Source: Cyclospora cayetanensis (Eukaryota > Apicomplexa > Conoidasida > Eucoccidiorida > Eimeriidae). From it: 64,000 nucleotides of DNA. The stretch covers positions 62,001 through 126,000 of the forward strand of contig NW_020312754.1 of assembly GCF_002999335.1 (NCBI RefSeq), given 5' to 3'. Position 1 is the first letter of the stretch. Every line of letters starts with the position of its first letter. Shown here in pieces: positions 36,760 through 48,924 of this stretch. Both the position numbers and the translations under genes were made by a program. Under the pieces are notes generated by a model. The model did no database searches. It saw nothing but the letters and a program-made list of their open reading frames with translations, and had not been told where the DNA came from.

Positions 36760-39700
36760 CAGCAGCAGCTGGTGGCTCTGCTGGTAGCCTCTCTCCCATA
36801 CAAGTTTTGGTCAACACAGCCACTGGTGGCTGCTTCTTTCTTTTGTCCAGAAGTAGGAGTGAGGCGCCCTGTAGCTGCAATTGTATGCTGCAGTTGGTGC
36901 CCTTTGGTCCCTATGGGGGCCTCTGCTTCTTCTGCTACGAGGACAGATGGAAGGCCATCGACTCGACCCGAGGAAGAATGGATGCTGGAGAATGTTCTCT
37001 TCTTTGATCCGCAGCAGCAGGCTGCTGCAAGAGGAGGTACGTGCATAAATGCGCATCGCCGGTCCATCATTGTCCATTTTCCTTTTTTTCTCCTAATACT
37101 CAACCATGTTTAGCTTCAGGTTCCGGGGTGCGTTGCCGCCGAAAATTCGCTAGTGTGCTTTTTCTTCTGCTGATACAGAAACCACCTGTGCTTCAGAGGC
37201 AGAATGAGCAGTCGAATTGTGCGGACACGTCCGAGGAAATACACGAAAGCTCAAACTTGTTGATACTTAATTTCCGTTCCTATTTCGCCATTTGATGCAG
37301 CTCTAGCCACCCACTCTGGACCCACGGTGAAGCGCTTCACGCCTTCTCGCGCCAAACTTCGCAACAGAAACTTTAGAGTGTTTTTCAACATAGAAAGACG
37401 GCGTCAGGAATTTCTTTTGAAGCTGGTCAATGACCCAACGTGCCGAATTCTTTTATGTGATAGAGCAGGCAGAGAACTTAAGGAAATTCTCACTTCCCGA
37501 ATCAAATACATGCAACGACAAGACGTGGTGAGCCAAAAGCGCAATATTTGCCAGTGGGAATCCAATCGTGGCTGCCCCCCTGTTACTAAGGTGCTGCAGA
37601 GCCTGTTATGTATATAGCTACCTGGCTAGTTGACAGAATGCCACGTCTCACTGGCCTAGTAGTAGCGAAGTGCTGACTCCGTGCGTCGTTGCCTGGTGAG
37701 CTGCGACGGACAAGAGGTCCTCAGTGCCCAGAACGCCTATGCATGGGGAGTGCTCATTTCCTATTGACTCTGTTTGGATCGGAGTTCGCGGATAAAACAA
37801 GTAATCTTGTTAGGTTATTAAAGGTAGACAGGAGCGGTTTTTCGTCGGTCCACACCGCCTCAGCTGTAGCGCTGTGGAGGTCTTCTCCTTAATTGCATCT
37901 GCAGAGCAGTTGTATGGCCGCCAAATCTGGATATCCTACGAATGAAGGGGAAAGAGGAGAACAGGTTCCCAGAAGGAGTTACATGTCCTAAACTAGGAAC
38001 CTACATGTTTCTTGCCGCAGTAGTGTGTGCTCTTGCAGACTGCTGAAGTCTATGTTCGAACTGAGACGGGGGATGTGGCATCTTTGGCATTCGAGTTCGA
38101 GAACATTAGAGAATGCGAACTATTTGAAGAATTTGTGAAGGCATTGTTTGGAATCCAGGAAAGTACCACAAACATATGATATGGCCAATGCACTGGGAGA
38201 GGAAGATATGAACACGTTGGTTGGGGTAGACACCTTCTGCTTTACTTTCTCTTGTTGCTAGTTATTCCTCCGTCCACTTCAAAATTTTGATGCGTTTCCT
38301 CACCATATTTCCTGAGCTTTTGAGGGACGAGTTTCCGTTGAGCGATTCTATTCTTTCTTACTGTTTAAATCAAAACGAAGGTGCAGAGCAACAAATCAGG
38401 CAGCACACGCACCAACGAGGTTCCATACTATGAAGACGTGTGCAAATACGCAGTGAATGCAATCAGGGTATTTTTCCCCATGTCCTTGTGGTGGTGGCAG
38501 GTTGATTGCTTTAATAAGTACTTTCTTAGGTTTTTCATTCCTCATGCGGATGCTTTCTACTGATTGTTTCTCAGGTTCATTTCTTTGGAGCCAAGAAGAT
38601 CCTTAATGCCAAACCTTGTGAGGCATCGCTGCTGAAGAGAAAGGCAGGGAGAACAAACACAACAGATCGCACAAACCTGACTTTAAAGCTTTTTTTTGTT
38701 TTTTTCACTCATGGTCTCGTTATTCTTCGAAGGACTCTGACTGTTCTTTCAGTGGCCTTTAGGGAGCGGTCAGATTCAAGTGACATATCGGACGCAGGAA
38801 GCGAATCGGAAAATGAACAGAGTCGACACTTGGCGTACGCATTTACTTTATGGAATCCGACGTACCTTCATATTCTTGTGTCGGCTTCTTACCTAAGTCT
38901 GCTTCTTCCTTCTGCCTTTTTAAAGGTCATCCTCCTTCAGCTCTGCTCTCTACATCTTCTGAACTCGCTTCTGCAATTTGTATTACACGAGGAACCCATA
39001 TTCACAGCAGGAGAAGCTGCACTGTCTGACCCGCGAGGAGGGCAAGCCTGAAATAGTCGATGCTGACGCGATTTCGGCCACTGATCTTTATATCAATTCC
39101 TCTTGCCGCATAGAGCATTACAAGCTTCAGTCTATTTCTTCTTCCAGATGGTTTCTACCATGGCTTTTAGAAGAAAGGCACCTTCTTTAAGTTCTCCTTA
39201 TTTCTTTGTCACCTGTTTTATTCGTGCCTCTTTCTGTGCCTTCCCCTGTGTTACCCTGCTTCGTGGGTTTACTCTCCTTCAGAGAATGGAGAATTTTACT
39301 TTTGTTCTTCCTCAACATGGAGTACTGTATCTTCTTGTGCTGCTAATTTGATCGTCAGGGCAAGGGCCAATCAGAGGGCCCAGGCTCTTCAGGCGAGGAC
39401 TGGCTGCCCGCTCCACGGTAATCAAGCTTGCCTCTGTGCAGTGGAGAGACCTGCACTAGACTTCTTGGTACGGAGGACCTTAAGCACTATGCCAGACAGC
39501 CCCTACCCTAAGTTATGAGCCCTGATTTATAAGTTTCAAAGCCTTATCAGCTGGATGTCTCCAAATGATGCATTTCACAGTTGCATTCTCGCGGTAGATG
39601 GACTCAGAGCTGATGGTGACGCTTTTACAGTAAAACAGCAAGAGATGCCGTGCTAACTTGCTTGCCTTTGACAAGCCACACAACTGTCACTGATTATCAA

Positions 39701-42700
39701 GTACAAGTATCAGTGCAGCTAAAATTGGAAGGATCAGAGATACAAGAAAGCCAAGGAGCACGCTGACCAGACGTTGTCATACTTGTTGATCATTGCTTTC
39801 CTCAACTGCTTCCATGTCTTTCCATTTTCTCTCTTCCCGCTGTCCAACAAACCTTGCACCCACTCCCTAAGCAGTACAACATTCTTGAGCTGATTCCGCG
39901 CTCTGCTGTTTCGCGTTACCTCTTTAGTTTTTCTGTCGAGCGGTATCTGTTTTTCTCTATGTATTTGTACCTCGTTTTTTGGTGCAGCTTTTCTCTCTCC
40001 CGACGTTTCTATCTATTCCTCGATACCTTTTGTTTCTCTTTCTTCTAATGCCGGCCCTGAGCACTTCATTCTGTCCTTGTCCTGCAGAAGAACTCGAAAT
40101 ACGACAGCGACTCAGAGGCAGGGTTGGAGGAAGAAAAAGAGATGAACGCTCGTCACGCCGCCAGATTCCCTGTGGCCATCGATGGAGCCTGTGAAGTTGG
40201 TAAGAATCTTAGTGGGCTCCCAGTGCGGGTTGTGGGTTTCTAAAGGGCAGCAGCAAACCATATGCATGTTATTGCAACCGAATCCAGGATCAGTACTTGA
40301 AGCAGCACTTGTAAGTGTGCTGCCCCTTTTAGGGGCTCTCCGCACACGCAAAACGGTTGCTGTTCGTTTGGTGATGTTCGTCCCATCTTCCCTTCGTATC
40401 CTTTGCTTCTCTTCTTAGGCAGAGATGTACGCCTTAAGGACTTGGCGGCACGAGCCAATGGAAGGATGGCCGCACGAGTTGTTGAGTGGTTTGTTGCCAC
40501 AAAGCAAGGGAAGGACCCTACATTTCCCACGGTATCCGAATCCGTTGGACAGGCATTTAGGCTGGAGCATCGACATGTCAGTTCACTCACTGCTGTGCTG
40601 CCGTTTTGTGTCCCCGTTGTTTATGGCGGGACTCCTGTTTATTGCTACTGTCCCTATGCTTCTATTTCAGTTCTGGCCTTTACCATCTTTTGATTGCTGG
40701 CATCGTTCTAGTAGTTTGCACCGCAGTTTGGAAGCTGTTGTTTCTCTTATGTACTTTCAGTCTTGTGCTTATTAGTGATCACTGGTTTTCGTTTTTGAGG
40801 TGACCAAGGTCCTTAGCTCTCGATCGTTTGTTTTTTTCATTGTTGCATCATAATTGTTCGGCATGTTTTATGGTTGCTTAACGCCCTTCTTGTACGGATC
40901 ATACCTTGACGATCCCTGCATTCTTTCGCATAGGGAAGGTCACAACTTTCTTTTCAGCTTTTTCTAGCGGCTTATGCTTTCGTGTTGGGAACCGTTCGTG
41001 CATTCTGTACTGTTGGGGCGCTTTCTTATTCTCTTCAGGTGGGGAGATACATTCAGGTGCGGGCCTCTCGCCGCTTGGAGGTGACCGATAGAAGTCCTTT
41101 TGTCTATTCCCTGGCAATCAAAGGGCCCGTAACGGTTGATGATCAGACAGCCAGGGCTATGCTTGTTATGTTAGGGAAGGTAAGACTCCAGACGGTAGTG
41201 ATGCCAGTTAAAACATTCTGTGCTGCTCTTCAGGAAAGCGCAATTGGATTTCTCTAGTCATCTTGGCTATCTTGCGGCTTCTGCTCTTGTACACCAGGAT
41301 TCCTCACTTTATTTCAGTCGCTTGTAGCTTTTTCCTTGCCTCTTACCTGCATACTCCTCCGGCTTGGTCTTGTAGTGCTCTAGGAAGCCGTGACCCCCCG
41401 TATTTCATGCCTCTCCTTACGTCTAAGAACAGTAGAGAATTATTTTGGCTTCACACTTTATTTTCGATTATTCTTGTGTGCTTCTATACTTAGTGCATAT
41501 TGCTTTACGTAGTCAATATCGGGCATTCTCTATTCGCCAATTTCCCCGATGTACAGCTTGAAGTTTCTTTCAATGTAACGACCAAAGGCCAGGACCTACA
41601 GCGCCTTTTTGGCCTTTCCCCTGCTGCCGTAAACGCCTCCCAGCCGTTTTTTGATTTGACTATGAATGTGACTCGAGAGGTAACATTTCAAGCTACTCTA
41701 TGACCTAACAGACAGCCGACCAAACCACACGAACCAAAAAGCAATGCGTCCAGCCTTAGAAGGAGGAAGCGAAAAGATTAGAAGGAACAGAGAGGCGTTT
41801 CCCCAAAACCGTTACCAGTCCCTACCTTCATTGGCCGGTTTCCCTCACATTTTGTTCTCTCTGTCGTAGCGAATTAAATAAGCCCACTTTTTTGGGCATA
41901 GCTGGACAAAGACATTGTGTTAGTATTTCTGAACAGCAGGGAAAAATGCGTGTATTGTTCCTCAGGCTCTTTGCCTCTTCGCTTCCTTGCCTTCCTTTGA
42001 AGCACCCCTAATGCTTCAAATGGCGTATAACGCCTTTTACGTCACCCTAGTCCCAGAAGAGGAACTAGATGAAAGAGAAGAAAACCTTAGACTCAGGATA
42101 CACTTCCCCAGCTACAGGTACACCTCAACAACTGCCTTTAACCTCGAGGAGATGAAATTTCCTTACAGCAGGAACTGTTCTACTACATGTTAAAGGCTTG
42201 GGCCTGTATAGCCAACTGCACGTATCCTGATATCAAACCATATACATAACGAAGGCCCCCGTACTTTTACCTCTCAAAGTAGACTCTAGCCCTACTTCTT
42301 TCTTCACCCTTGCAAAAATTTGCCTCGTAATGGTCTAAGAAAGGGGCAATGAAGAGTTCTTCTGCGTATGGTCTTGGATCCATCCGATGAGTGGCTCTCT
42401 CTTTCCCCTTTATTCATTCTTTTTCCCTTGTAAGAAGTGACAACACGCGTATGCGGCTTTTCGTGGTGTTCGTCTGTGCCTCCGTCCCTTGTGCTGGTTG
42501 CTCAGCCGACGTAAGAATCTGTTCGAACTTGTGATGGCCGAGGTATTCATGCCGTCCGAAGAATCGCTGCTTCACGTCTATCACCTCCTCTGTTTCTATC
42601 GGCTACAAGGAAAGAAGGGGGTTTGTCTTCTGGCTTATTGCCACTTCACTATCTCAATTCTTTTCCCTTACCCCTGTCGGCCTCGCACATTTTCCCTGCT

Positions 42701-43060
42701 AGCCATTCTTCCTGTTGCTTGTGTGCATGATTCCTTGCCTATGTTTCATGCCTTGTTCTTCTGTACACCATTTAATGCCTCCTGCCATGTATGGCTTTAA
42801 TGCCTGCGTCCTGTTGCTGCTTTTGCTTGCTTTGCGTTTGGCGGCAGTCTTTCGACCGGTGGGCACGAGACTTGGAGATTGGCGACTTTTCCTTCTTGAA
42901 GAACAGATACTCAAGGCTTTGGGCAGAGACTCCTTGGGTCGTTTTTTCTTCAATAGAGGGAACTGGAGAGCAGTTAGTGCCGGAAAGAGACATGTACGCA
43001 CAGCAGTTACTGGCAGAATACAGGCAAGCAGGTGCTGCTGAGGAGAGGAACTACATGTGA
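36760..43060 (+). CDS. Long many-exon protein of unknown function, 5' end unresolved
   Basis: Well-supported exons: 36760-37036, from 37114, 37301-37527, from 38039, 38381-38467, from 38575, from about 38752, from about 39002 and about 39361-39418. Then come exons ending and starting near 40200/40419, at 41041, 41551 and 41968, and the last exon ending TGA at 43060. Most joins agree in phase; 38162/38381 and 38640-40085 are not settled. The conserved-looking part starts RNRNFRVFFNIERRRQEFLL and continues CRILLCDRAGRELKEIL and VASLAFEFENIRECELFEEF, a beta-rich pattern ending in a helix that could be a PH-like domain. Acidic Ser/Asp linkers follow (SDSSDISDAGSESENE; KYDSDSEAGLEEEKE). The C-terminal half is globular (VGRYIQVRASRRLEVTDRSP; FYVTLVPEEELDEREE) and ends with SFLKNRYSRLWAETPW. 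No family recognised; the length and many non-repetitive exons argue for a conserved protein. Confidence 0.75.
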
Positions 43061-43369
43061 TTGCATACGCTTCTTTGGAGAGTATAAGTGCGAAAAATGC
43101 AAACGGGCAAGTGCAAATAGCTTAAGAGGCGCCGACAGGAACGCAAATTGAGGCAGAGGTACTGAAATGGGGGAATAGAGATCGTACCTCAATAAGCCAC
43201 GACGAATCTCGGTCGCGGAATAGTTTCGCGGCTTGTATAGTGAAAAAAAGGCCAATGGGATAGCTTCTCATATGAACGAGCTTTGTTGTAGGCATGGCTT
43301 AATTCTATTCCAAGCCACGAACCCCATTTAAGAAGTTTGAAGCTTGTATCTCATGCGGCTTTGTACTTA

Positions 43370-43956
43370 ATGCACGTCGTTGCAGCTCTAGCTGTGTCAC
43401 GTAGATGCTTCTCCGCTCGTACAGCCTCTCTTTGCCAGAGTAGTCTTCCAAATCCGTCCTTGATTGCAGCCGATAGGAACAAACGAGGTAATGGAAGTGA
43501 AGCAGTGACTCTCAGGAGTGGCAGTTAGAACAGAGACTCTGTGAAGCCTCACCAGACTGATGCTCTGCTCCTTGCACAAACCACTGCATCGTACGCGACG
43601 GGGCAATACCTGATAGCGTGATCACCGGCATCAGGTGTTTGAACAGCACCAATACTCGCAAACGAAAAAAGCCGTTTCGCCGGCGCGATAGATCGTTTGT
43701 ATGCGGATAGTGCCACATTTGGAGGCTAAGGAGTTGCAAATAACTACTATCTAGGCAAGTGGCTGCAGGAAAACACTCAGCCCTCGGCTCTCCGGCAAAG
43801 AAGTTGTTACGCAAGCGAGATCCTCAACTACGTACGATTCTCAATGAGCACGAAACGCAACAGTCAAAGCGAGTTCTGGAGCGTAGAATGCGGAAGCTGT
43901 GGTGGAACGAAGCGCGGCTGACGCATGAAAAAGTTCCCAGTGCCACACAAATATAG
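43370..43956 (+). CDS. Small two-exon protein, probably mitochondrial
   Basis: Exons 43370-43487 and 43769-43956 (TAG) join in phase 1 and give 101 aa. The N-terminus (MHVVAALAVSRRCFSARTAS) lacks acidic residues, is rich in Ala, Ser and Arg, and has the R-C-F-S pattern typical of mitochondrial presequences cut by the matrix peptidase. The mature part is very basic and helical (LERRMRKLWWNEARLT). This composition would suit a small mitoribosomal or respiratory-complex subunit, but no family is recognised. ATG 43370 is the first in its frame. Donor (CGAG|GTAATG) and acceptor (GGCTGCAG) are both reasonable. Confidence 0.6.
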
Positions 43957-45235
43957 CCCTAGGCAGTTTACGACCTTCTCCATCAAGGTTCAACCATTGT
44001 TTCATTCTATTTTCAATCAAATCTCTCTTGGAGCCTAGCGAGCTAATGCATGATTCCACCCCTTGCACAATTCCGTCTAGGCCACACTAAATGGAAATCT
44101 GCCATCCACCCATAGGCAGGTGGGAAGGTGCATATATCTTTTCCCCAAAAGAGAGTGCACACTGTGCTGTGAGCAACTTACTCGACTTGTAAAAATGTTT
44201 GACAATAAGGGTCTGACCCTCCATAATTGGATGATATATACACACATGCACAATCCACACGCATAATCACTTATGGAGCTACGTGGGTTTCAAATGCATA
44301 TTCAGTTGTGTTGATCCCCGACTGGAAGTGTTCTCGTCAACAGACCAACGGATCAACCTGTTGTTAAAAGTATACAGTAAATGCAGCAAAACAATCGCTG
44401 CGGTGAAATAATGAAGCACAAACTGACTGAAATCTCTCTAGACTCTACAAGGTGCAGCTGTGGAAAAAAAAGGAACTAAAGGATTGGCTGCTTCTACTAC
44501 TCCGGGCCTTTGTTGTTGGAGGCTTCACGAGTTCATAAGGAATCTATTCGAATCTGGATCTCTGCATTAAGGTAATTTAAACCGTTTGGGCAGAATGGGT
44601 GCTCAACAAGTGTATTTTAAGTTGCCTTCAGGACAGGATCGCCCGTTGTGTACCTCCTGAGGCAACTTTACGTCGGACAGAGGAAACTGGTCACAATCAA
44701 AGTCATGCACAAGATCTGTGTGCATGATCCTCAGCTAGTGGTCTCCTTAAGTCGCCAGAAATGAAGCATTGAATGCATTACACAAGAGTAAACATACCAT
44801 GCCTTTCTGCTAACTACCCTAAGCACCCAACAAAGCAACCAGCAAAAGGTAACAGTGGAGGGTGCAAGGAGTTCTACCTAAGGGATGCTGCAGTTCGCTT
44901 GATACTCAAATGGAAGAATGCCCGACAGCTCTTTCGGAACACGCACAAATACATGGAAAAGCACATGAAATGGGGGAACTACAGAAAAGGGTTCGGATCA
45001 GACGATCCAGCGAGGGGTCAAGATGGCGAATCAAATTCGCCTTCGTATACAACACATGCATTATATTTAATACATGTGCTATGTTTTGTACCGTAAGAAG
45101 AGGTCACTGCTGCCCCTCGAAAATGGGTCTATAGGGAAGGCTACCGCGTAGTAGCGGAGGCCTGCAGCTTCGACTATAAACACAGTAGATAGATGGGAAT
45201 ACATTATACTCCCATTTCAGAGCAGCGAGTATGCG
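43957..45235. other. Intergenic stretch with one uncertain open frame
   Basis: A 107-codon frame starting ATG at 44773 (+) encodes a basic middle part (LILKWKNARQLFRNTHKYME), but an overlapping frame is equally open and no splice context decides. I do not call it a gene. The rest appears non-coding. Confidence 0.35.
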
Positions 45236-46512
45236 TTACGAGAAGATGAAGGGGATCAGACAGCCAAAAGTGAGGGCAGAGGAAACCATGCCGAGCGCGT
45301 GCAGCCTCCTGAAAGACTTCTGAAGCACTAACAACTCCTGACCAGAAGCAGCCAGAGGACCCTCTGTAGCTGCTGCTTTCTCTGCTGCTGCTACAACAAC
45401 AGCAACTGGCTCATCAGGCTTTACCCCGAGATTGTCTGCCAGTTCCTCCCTCCTTTTAAGAATGCACACCTGAGAAAATAAAAAATGAAGCATGTTGCAA
45501 AACACTTAATGCTAAGGGAGAAACGGAGAATGGTGAGCACTATAGAACGCATCCCTCTCTTACTCGTTCTACCTGGTGCCAAGCTATCATTTTGCGGATT
45601 GAGGATAGATGCAGGGGTTTAAAGGTCGCGGGCTGGGCCTAATCAGGAATCTTCATCTAGTGCCAAAGGCAGAGAAAGGATAAAGCATGGATGGAAGAAA
45701 TGAAGAGTGGTCGCCAGAGGAAAAGGGTGAAACAAGAATGCACAAAGCCCACCTCTTTTGGAAAGATGTAGCATGAGTTTGCAAGATTCAAGAGGAGATT
45801 AGCGCAAACGACTGCTTGCAATCTTCTGTGGTCAAGGGCCAGCTCGCACGTGGTAAGCAAGAGGAACGAGGAGAAAACAGTCGAGACGCAAGAGAACAGG
45901 GGGAAGTGCTCAGACTGAAACAGCACTAAATATACAGAGCACACGTAGAAATACGCAATATTGCACAAACAACTACGAATTGCACCACCTTCACAAAACC
46001 TCTCTTTGAACGCGCACAGTGGAGTTTGCTACACAGGTATCGCACCTGCCTACTGCTACTGTCTCAAAAAGCATGTAAGTCTATGCTAGCAAAATAACTA
46101 ATGCCCGATGCAATATGCCCTAGTGGCATTCCTACATGGCGCCGAATTCGTAGAAGCCTGCAGGGTCCATCAATATTAGGCACAGGGGGCTTTGAGGAAA
46201 TGCACCATTCTGGCGCAACTAGACACAACGGAGAGGTGAGCTTGCGGTAGGCAGGCACGGACCCAGCTGTCTTCGGTTGAGATGCTTCCGCAAGAGAGGC
46301 GTGCCGACAAAGAGTACCCAGAAGCTGGAGCCAAAAAGGGCACCAAAGCTGCAGTTAAGCAGGGCGGTCATGCCTAAGAAGGCGAGGGGATGATTGTCTG
46401 TCTGCTGCAGGAGCGACTGCGAGCCGGAGAGAGAAGCAGGAATGGAAAGTAGCAAGGATGCCACGCCGGCACCTGCAGCAAGGAAGGGCAGCTTGCTTAG
46501 GCAACACGGCAT
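45236..46512 (-). CDS. TMEM205-like (DUF4149) multi-pass membrane protein
   Basis: Minus-strand exons 46512-46263, 45914-45753 and 45469-45236. The first exon has two hydrophobic segments, the second reading NCSFGALFGSSFWVLFVGTP followed by LLRKHLNRRQLG, like the first membrane span and loop of TMEM205. Exon 2 starts SEHFPLFSCVSTVFSSFLLL, matching the family's lysine/FP-x-x-F stretch leading into the next span, and ends in another span. Exon 3 has a basic/acidic loop, a long Ala/Glu insertion, and LQKSFRRLHALGMVSSALTF, the usual R-F-x-R-x-H-G-x-S-S-x-x-N end of TMEM205. Exons 2 and 3 join in phase 0. Exon 1 to 2 does not match in phase, so a small exon or different donor is missing there. Role in Apicomplexa unknown. 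Confidence 0.68.
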
Positions 46513-47438
46513 CTTCGGAAAGGGTAAACACACTGGGGGCACACAGGGTAGAAGGATCACACAATATGGCCAGAAAGCTGTCGCTTTCTCCGCCTGAGGA
46601 TTGAAGTTCTTGCAAAGGAGTACGAGCTCACGTAAAACAGCAAGTAGCTGAAGTGTCTGCAATGTTTGTCTATCTCTCAGCAGTACGAGTAGCCAGACTA
46701 AGTTTCTGCGGCGCAAAATCGTTATTTTGGCAGGCACAAGGCTCTTCCGTCATAAGGCGCGAACCGTGAACTGCTGCAACAGCCCCAACCAACTGTCAGT
46801 GAGGCCAAGCAAGAATGCTGCAGGTATGCCGATCATACTCATACGAAGGATAGCAGGATGCGAGCAACTGCTATCAAAAGACCGAATGAGGCGCACATGA
46901 GTACAGGGGAGATTTTCAAAGGTGTGCAGACACCGTGAAGGGGAGTGTGTGCAGAAAAAGCTGGGGATGGAGGCTGATGGCGGGCAGCAAAACAGCTGCT
47001 GCTTCGTTTAACAACGCAAATCATTATTCCTTTATTGTTTGCCGTTAATGTATACGATTCAGGTAGCTCAGAAGCGCAATCAGATTTCTTGCTTCTCTTA
47101 GACCACGGATGGGTTCCAGAAGCACGTCCCCACGGCCACGAATGCGCCTTGTCACATGTTTAGGAAAGAGAGTATCAGTATGCTTTCCTATCTCAATGGC
47201 TATCTCAATACATTGTGAGCCCGGAAAAGGGTGTTGCTAAAAAAGCATGGGCTGCTGCAACAAGTTTATTCTTTGGTGTCTCTGTCGGCAGCAGGGCTAC
47301 TCGAATTAACCCTGGCTTCTTGTTGGGTTAAAGCCTACTTTTTTCAATCCCAAAAGGAAATTTTTATCTCATGCCTCAGACGACGCATTCTCGCGAACAA
47401 ACCGACAACTGTGGCAGTAGGTAGCTGCTACTGCTGCA
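46513..47438. other. Divergent intergenic region
   Basis: Lies between the 5' ends of the minus-strand TMEM205-like gene and the plus-strand bL28 gene, so it should hold both promoters. No coding sequence seen. Confidence 0.5.
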
Positions 47439-48812
47439 ATGTGGAGTTCGCATTTCATTATCTTCCTTGTGCTAGCTTTCCTCTGTGGTACACCAAACCA
47501 TAGGGCGCTTGCGAGGCTAGCTGTGCCCCTAGCGTCTCAGTCAGCCTCCGCTGTACCTCTCCATGTGGCAGCTGTATCCATGCTCATGCCAAGGAGATTT
47601 TTGAGTAGTGCTAGCTGCACACGAGACAGAGCACCGCTGGAGAACAGTGATAGAAGGGGACCTTTCTTTCTAGGATCTTCGGAGCCAGTTGTGACATTTA
47701 TTTTCCGCTGGACTGGCATCGATTCCTCCTGGCGGGTGGGGGGCGGAAGCCATTCTCTAGGGCCGGCGCGGCTCCATATGAGCGAAAAGAGGTACAAGGA
47801 GCAGCTAATGGTGAGATATTGCATGTGCTGCACGCAATTTCCGAGAGTTGCATTGCATACCATTTCAAAGCCTGCGGATGTCAATATCAGTGACAGGCGG
47901 CGAGCACCCCCATCGGGAGTTTAGGTACACAAGGTTCGAGGGTGGTGCGGAATGTGGATTGTGTAGGGGAAGAAATTCACCAGTCTTGGCCGCTCCTCTG
48001 TTGTGAAACACTACAGAATCCAGGGCAGAGGAGGTGGCCTCCCACGCGTGCGCAAAGCAACAGGCCTTCCTGCCAACCCCATTGTGTTGCCAATGAGAAG
48101 GTGAGAAGTGGTGCTGTTTGTTGGGCTGCTTCTATTCATTAGGATCTCGACTAAAAGCTAGTTTTTCATAGTTGGAGGCTTGGCAGTTGTTTGTTTAGTG
48201 CGTGCTATGTCTTATTTGCCGCTGCTTTCGGCCACAATTTCGTTGTGTGTTGGGTCTGTCAGGTGTATGTTACTCGGGAAGATGGATAACAGAAAAGCCA
48301 GGCGTGTCAGCCATTCCGGTATTCGGACACACCGCATCCAGCGAGTTAATTTAGCATGGAAACGCCTTTGGTGGCCGGAGGGTGGTCATTATGTCAGGCT
48401 AAGACTGTCCATGAAGGGCCTCAAGACAATTAAGAAATACGGCGTGCACAGAGCAGCTGAAAAATTCAAACTGAACCTAAGGGACAAGCGCTTGTTTGCT
48501 GGTTATTCCCACAGGTAATAATGACCAATCTTTTATCTGGTGCCCCAAATTCCCATTAACACACGCTAAAGTTCGAAGCCCCTACGCTTGTATGGTGGTC
48601 GTCTATTTCGTTGTAATCCTCGGCCGATTGCGTTTGCTGGTGTTGCTCTCTGTGAACGCTGGTGTGAAACAGCTTAGCAGTTTATGGATCTGATGTGTGC
48701 TTTCAGGGGAAAAGTTCCATCGAATTTCTTGCAGAACATGGTACCGGATGGCCTTACACGGGCAGCGGATATTACTGACGGCGCTAGCTCAATGACCACA
48801 GCACCTTCATGA
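47439..48812 (+). CDS. rpl28: Ribosomal protein bL28, probably apicoplast-targeted
   Basis: Bacterial/plastid-type large-subunit protein. Exons 47439-47810, 48024-48100, 48263-48514 and 48707-48812 (TGA) agree in phase at every join and give 268 aa. The bL28 domain is clear: RRCMLLGKMDN, ARRVSHSGIRTHRIQRVNLA, WKRLWWPEGGHYVRLRLS, MKGLKTIKKYGV; the WKRxWWPEG and RLRLSxKxxKTI motifs are closest to plastid forms. The protein starts MWSSHFIIFLVLAFLCGTP, a signal peptide, followed by a basic, Ser/Ala-rich stretch. Together these form the bipartite leader that sends nuclear-encoded proteins through the secretory route to the apicoplast. A mitochondrial location is the alternative, but the strong hydrophobic start argues against it. 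The C-terminal extension (NFLQNMVPDGLTRAAD) is family-variable. Confidence 0.9.
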
Positions 48813-48924
48813 ATATCAGCATTGAGGGGCATATTGCATTATGTGAGGGCTACATTCGAAGTGGACAGGTGCCACTGTCAGGCGTGCAAAATGCAGCGAC
48901 TGGGCCCGAGTATCGTGGGCACGG

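Noticed and set aside
44773..45096. 107-codon plus-strand frame with basic middle
   Set aside because: A second overlapping frame is equally open, no splice or family evidence; left uncalled.
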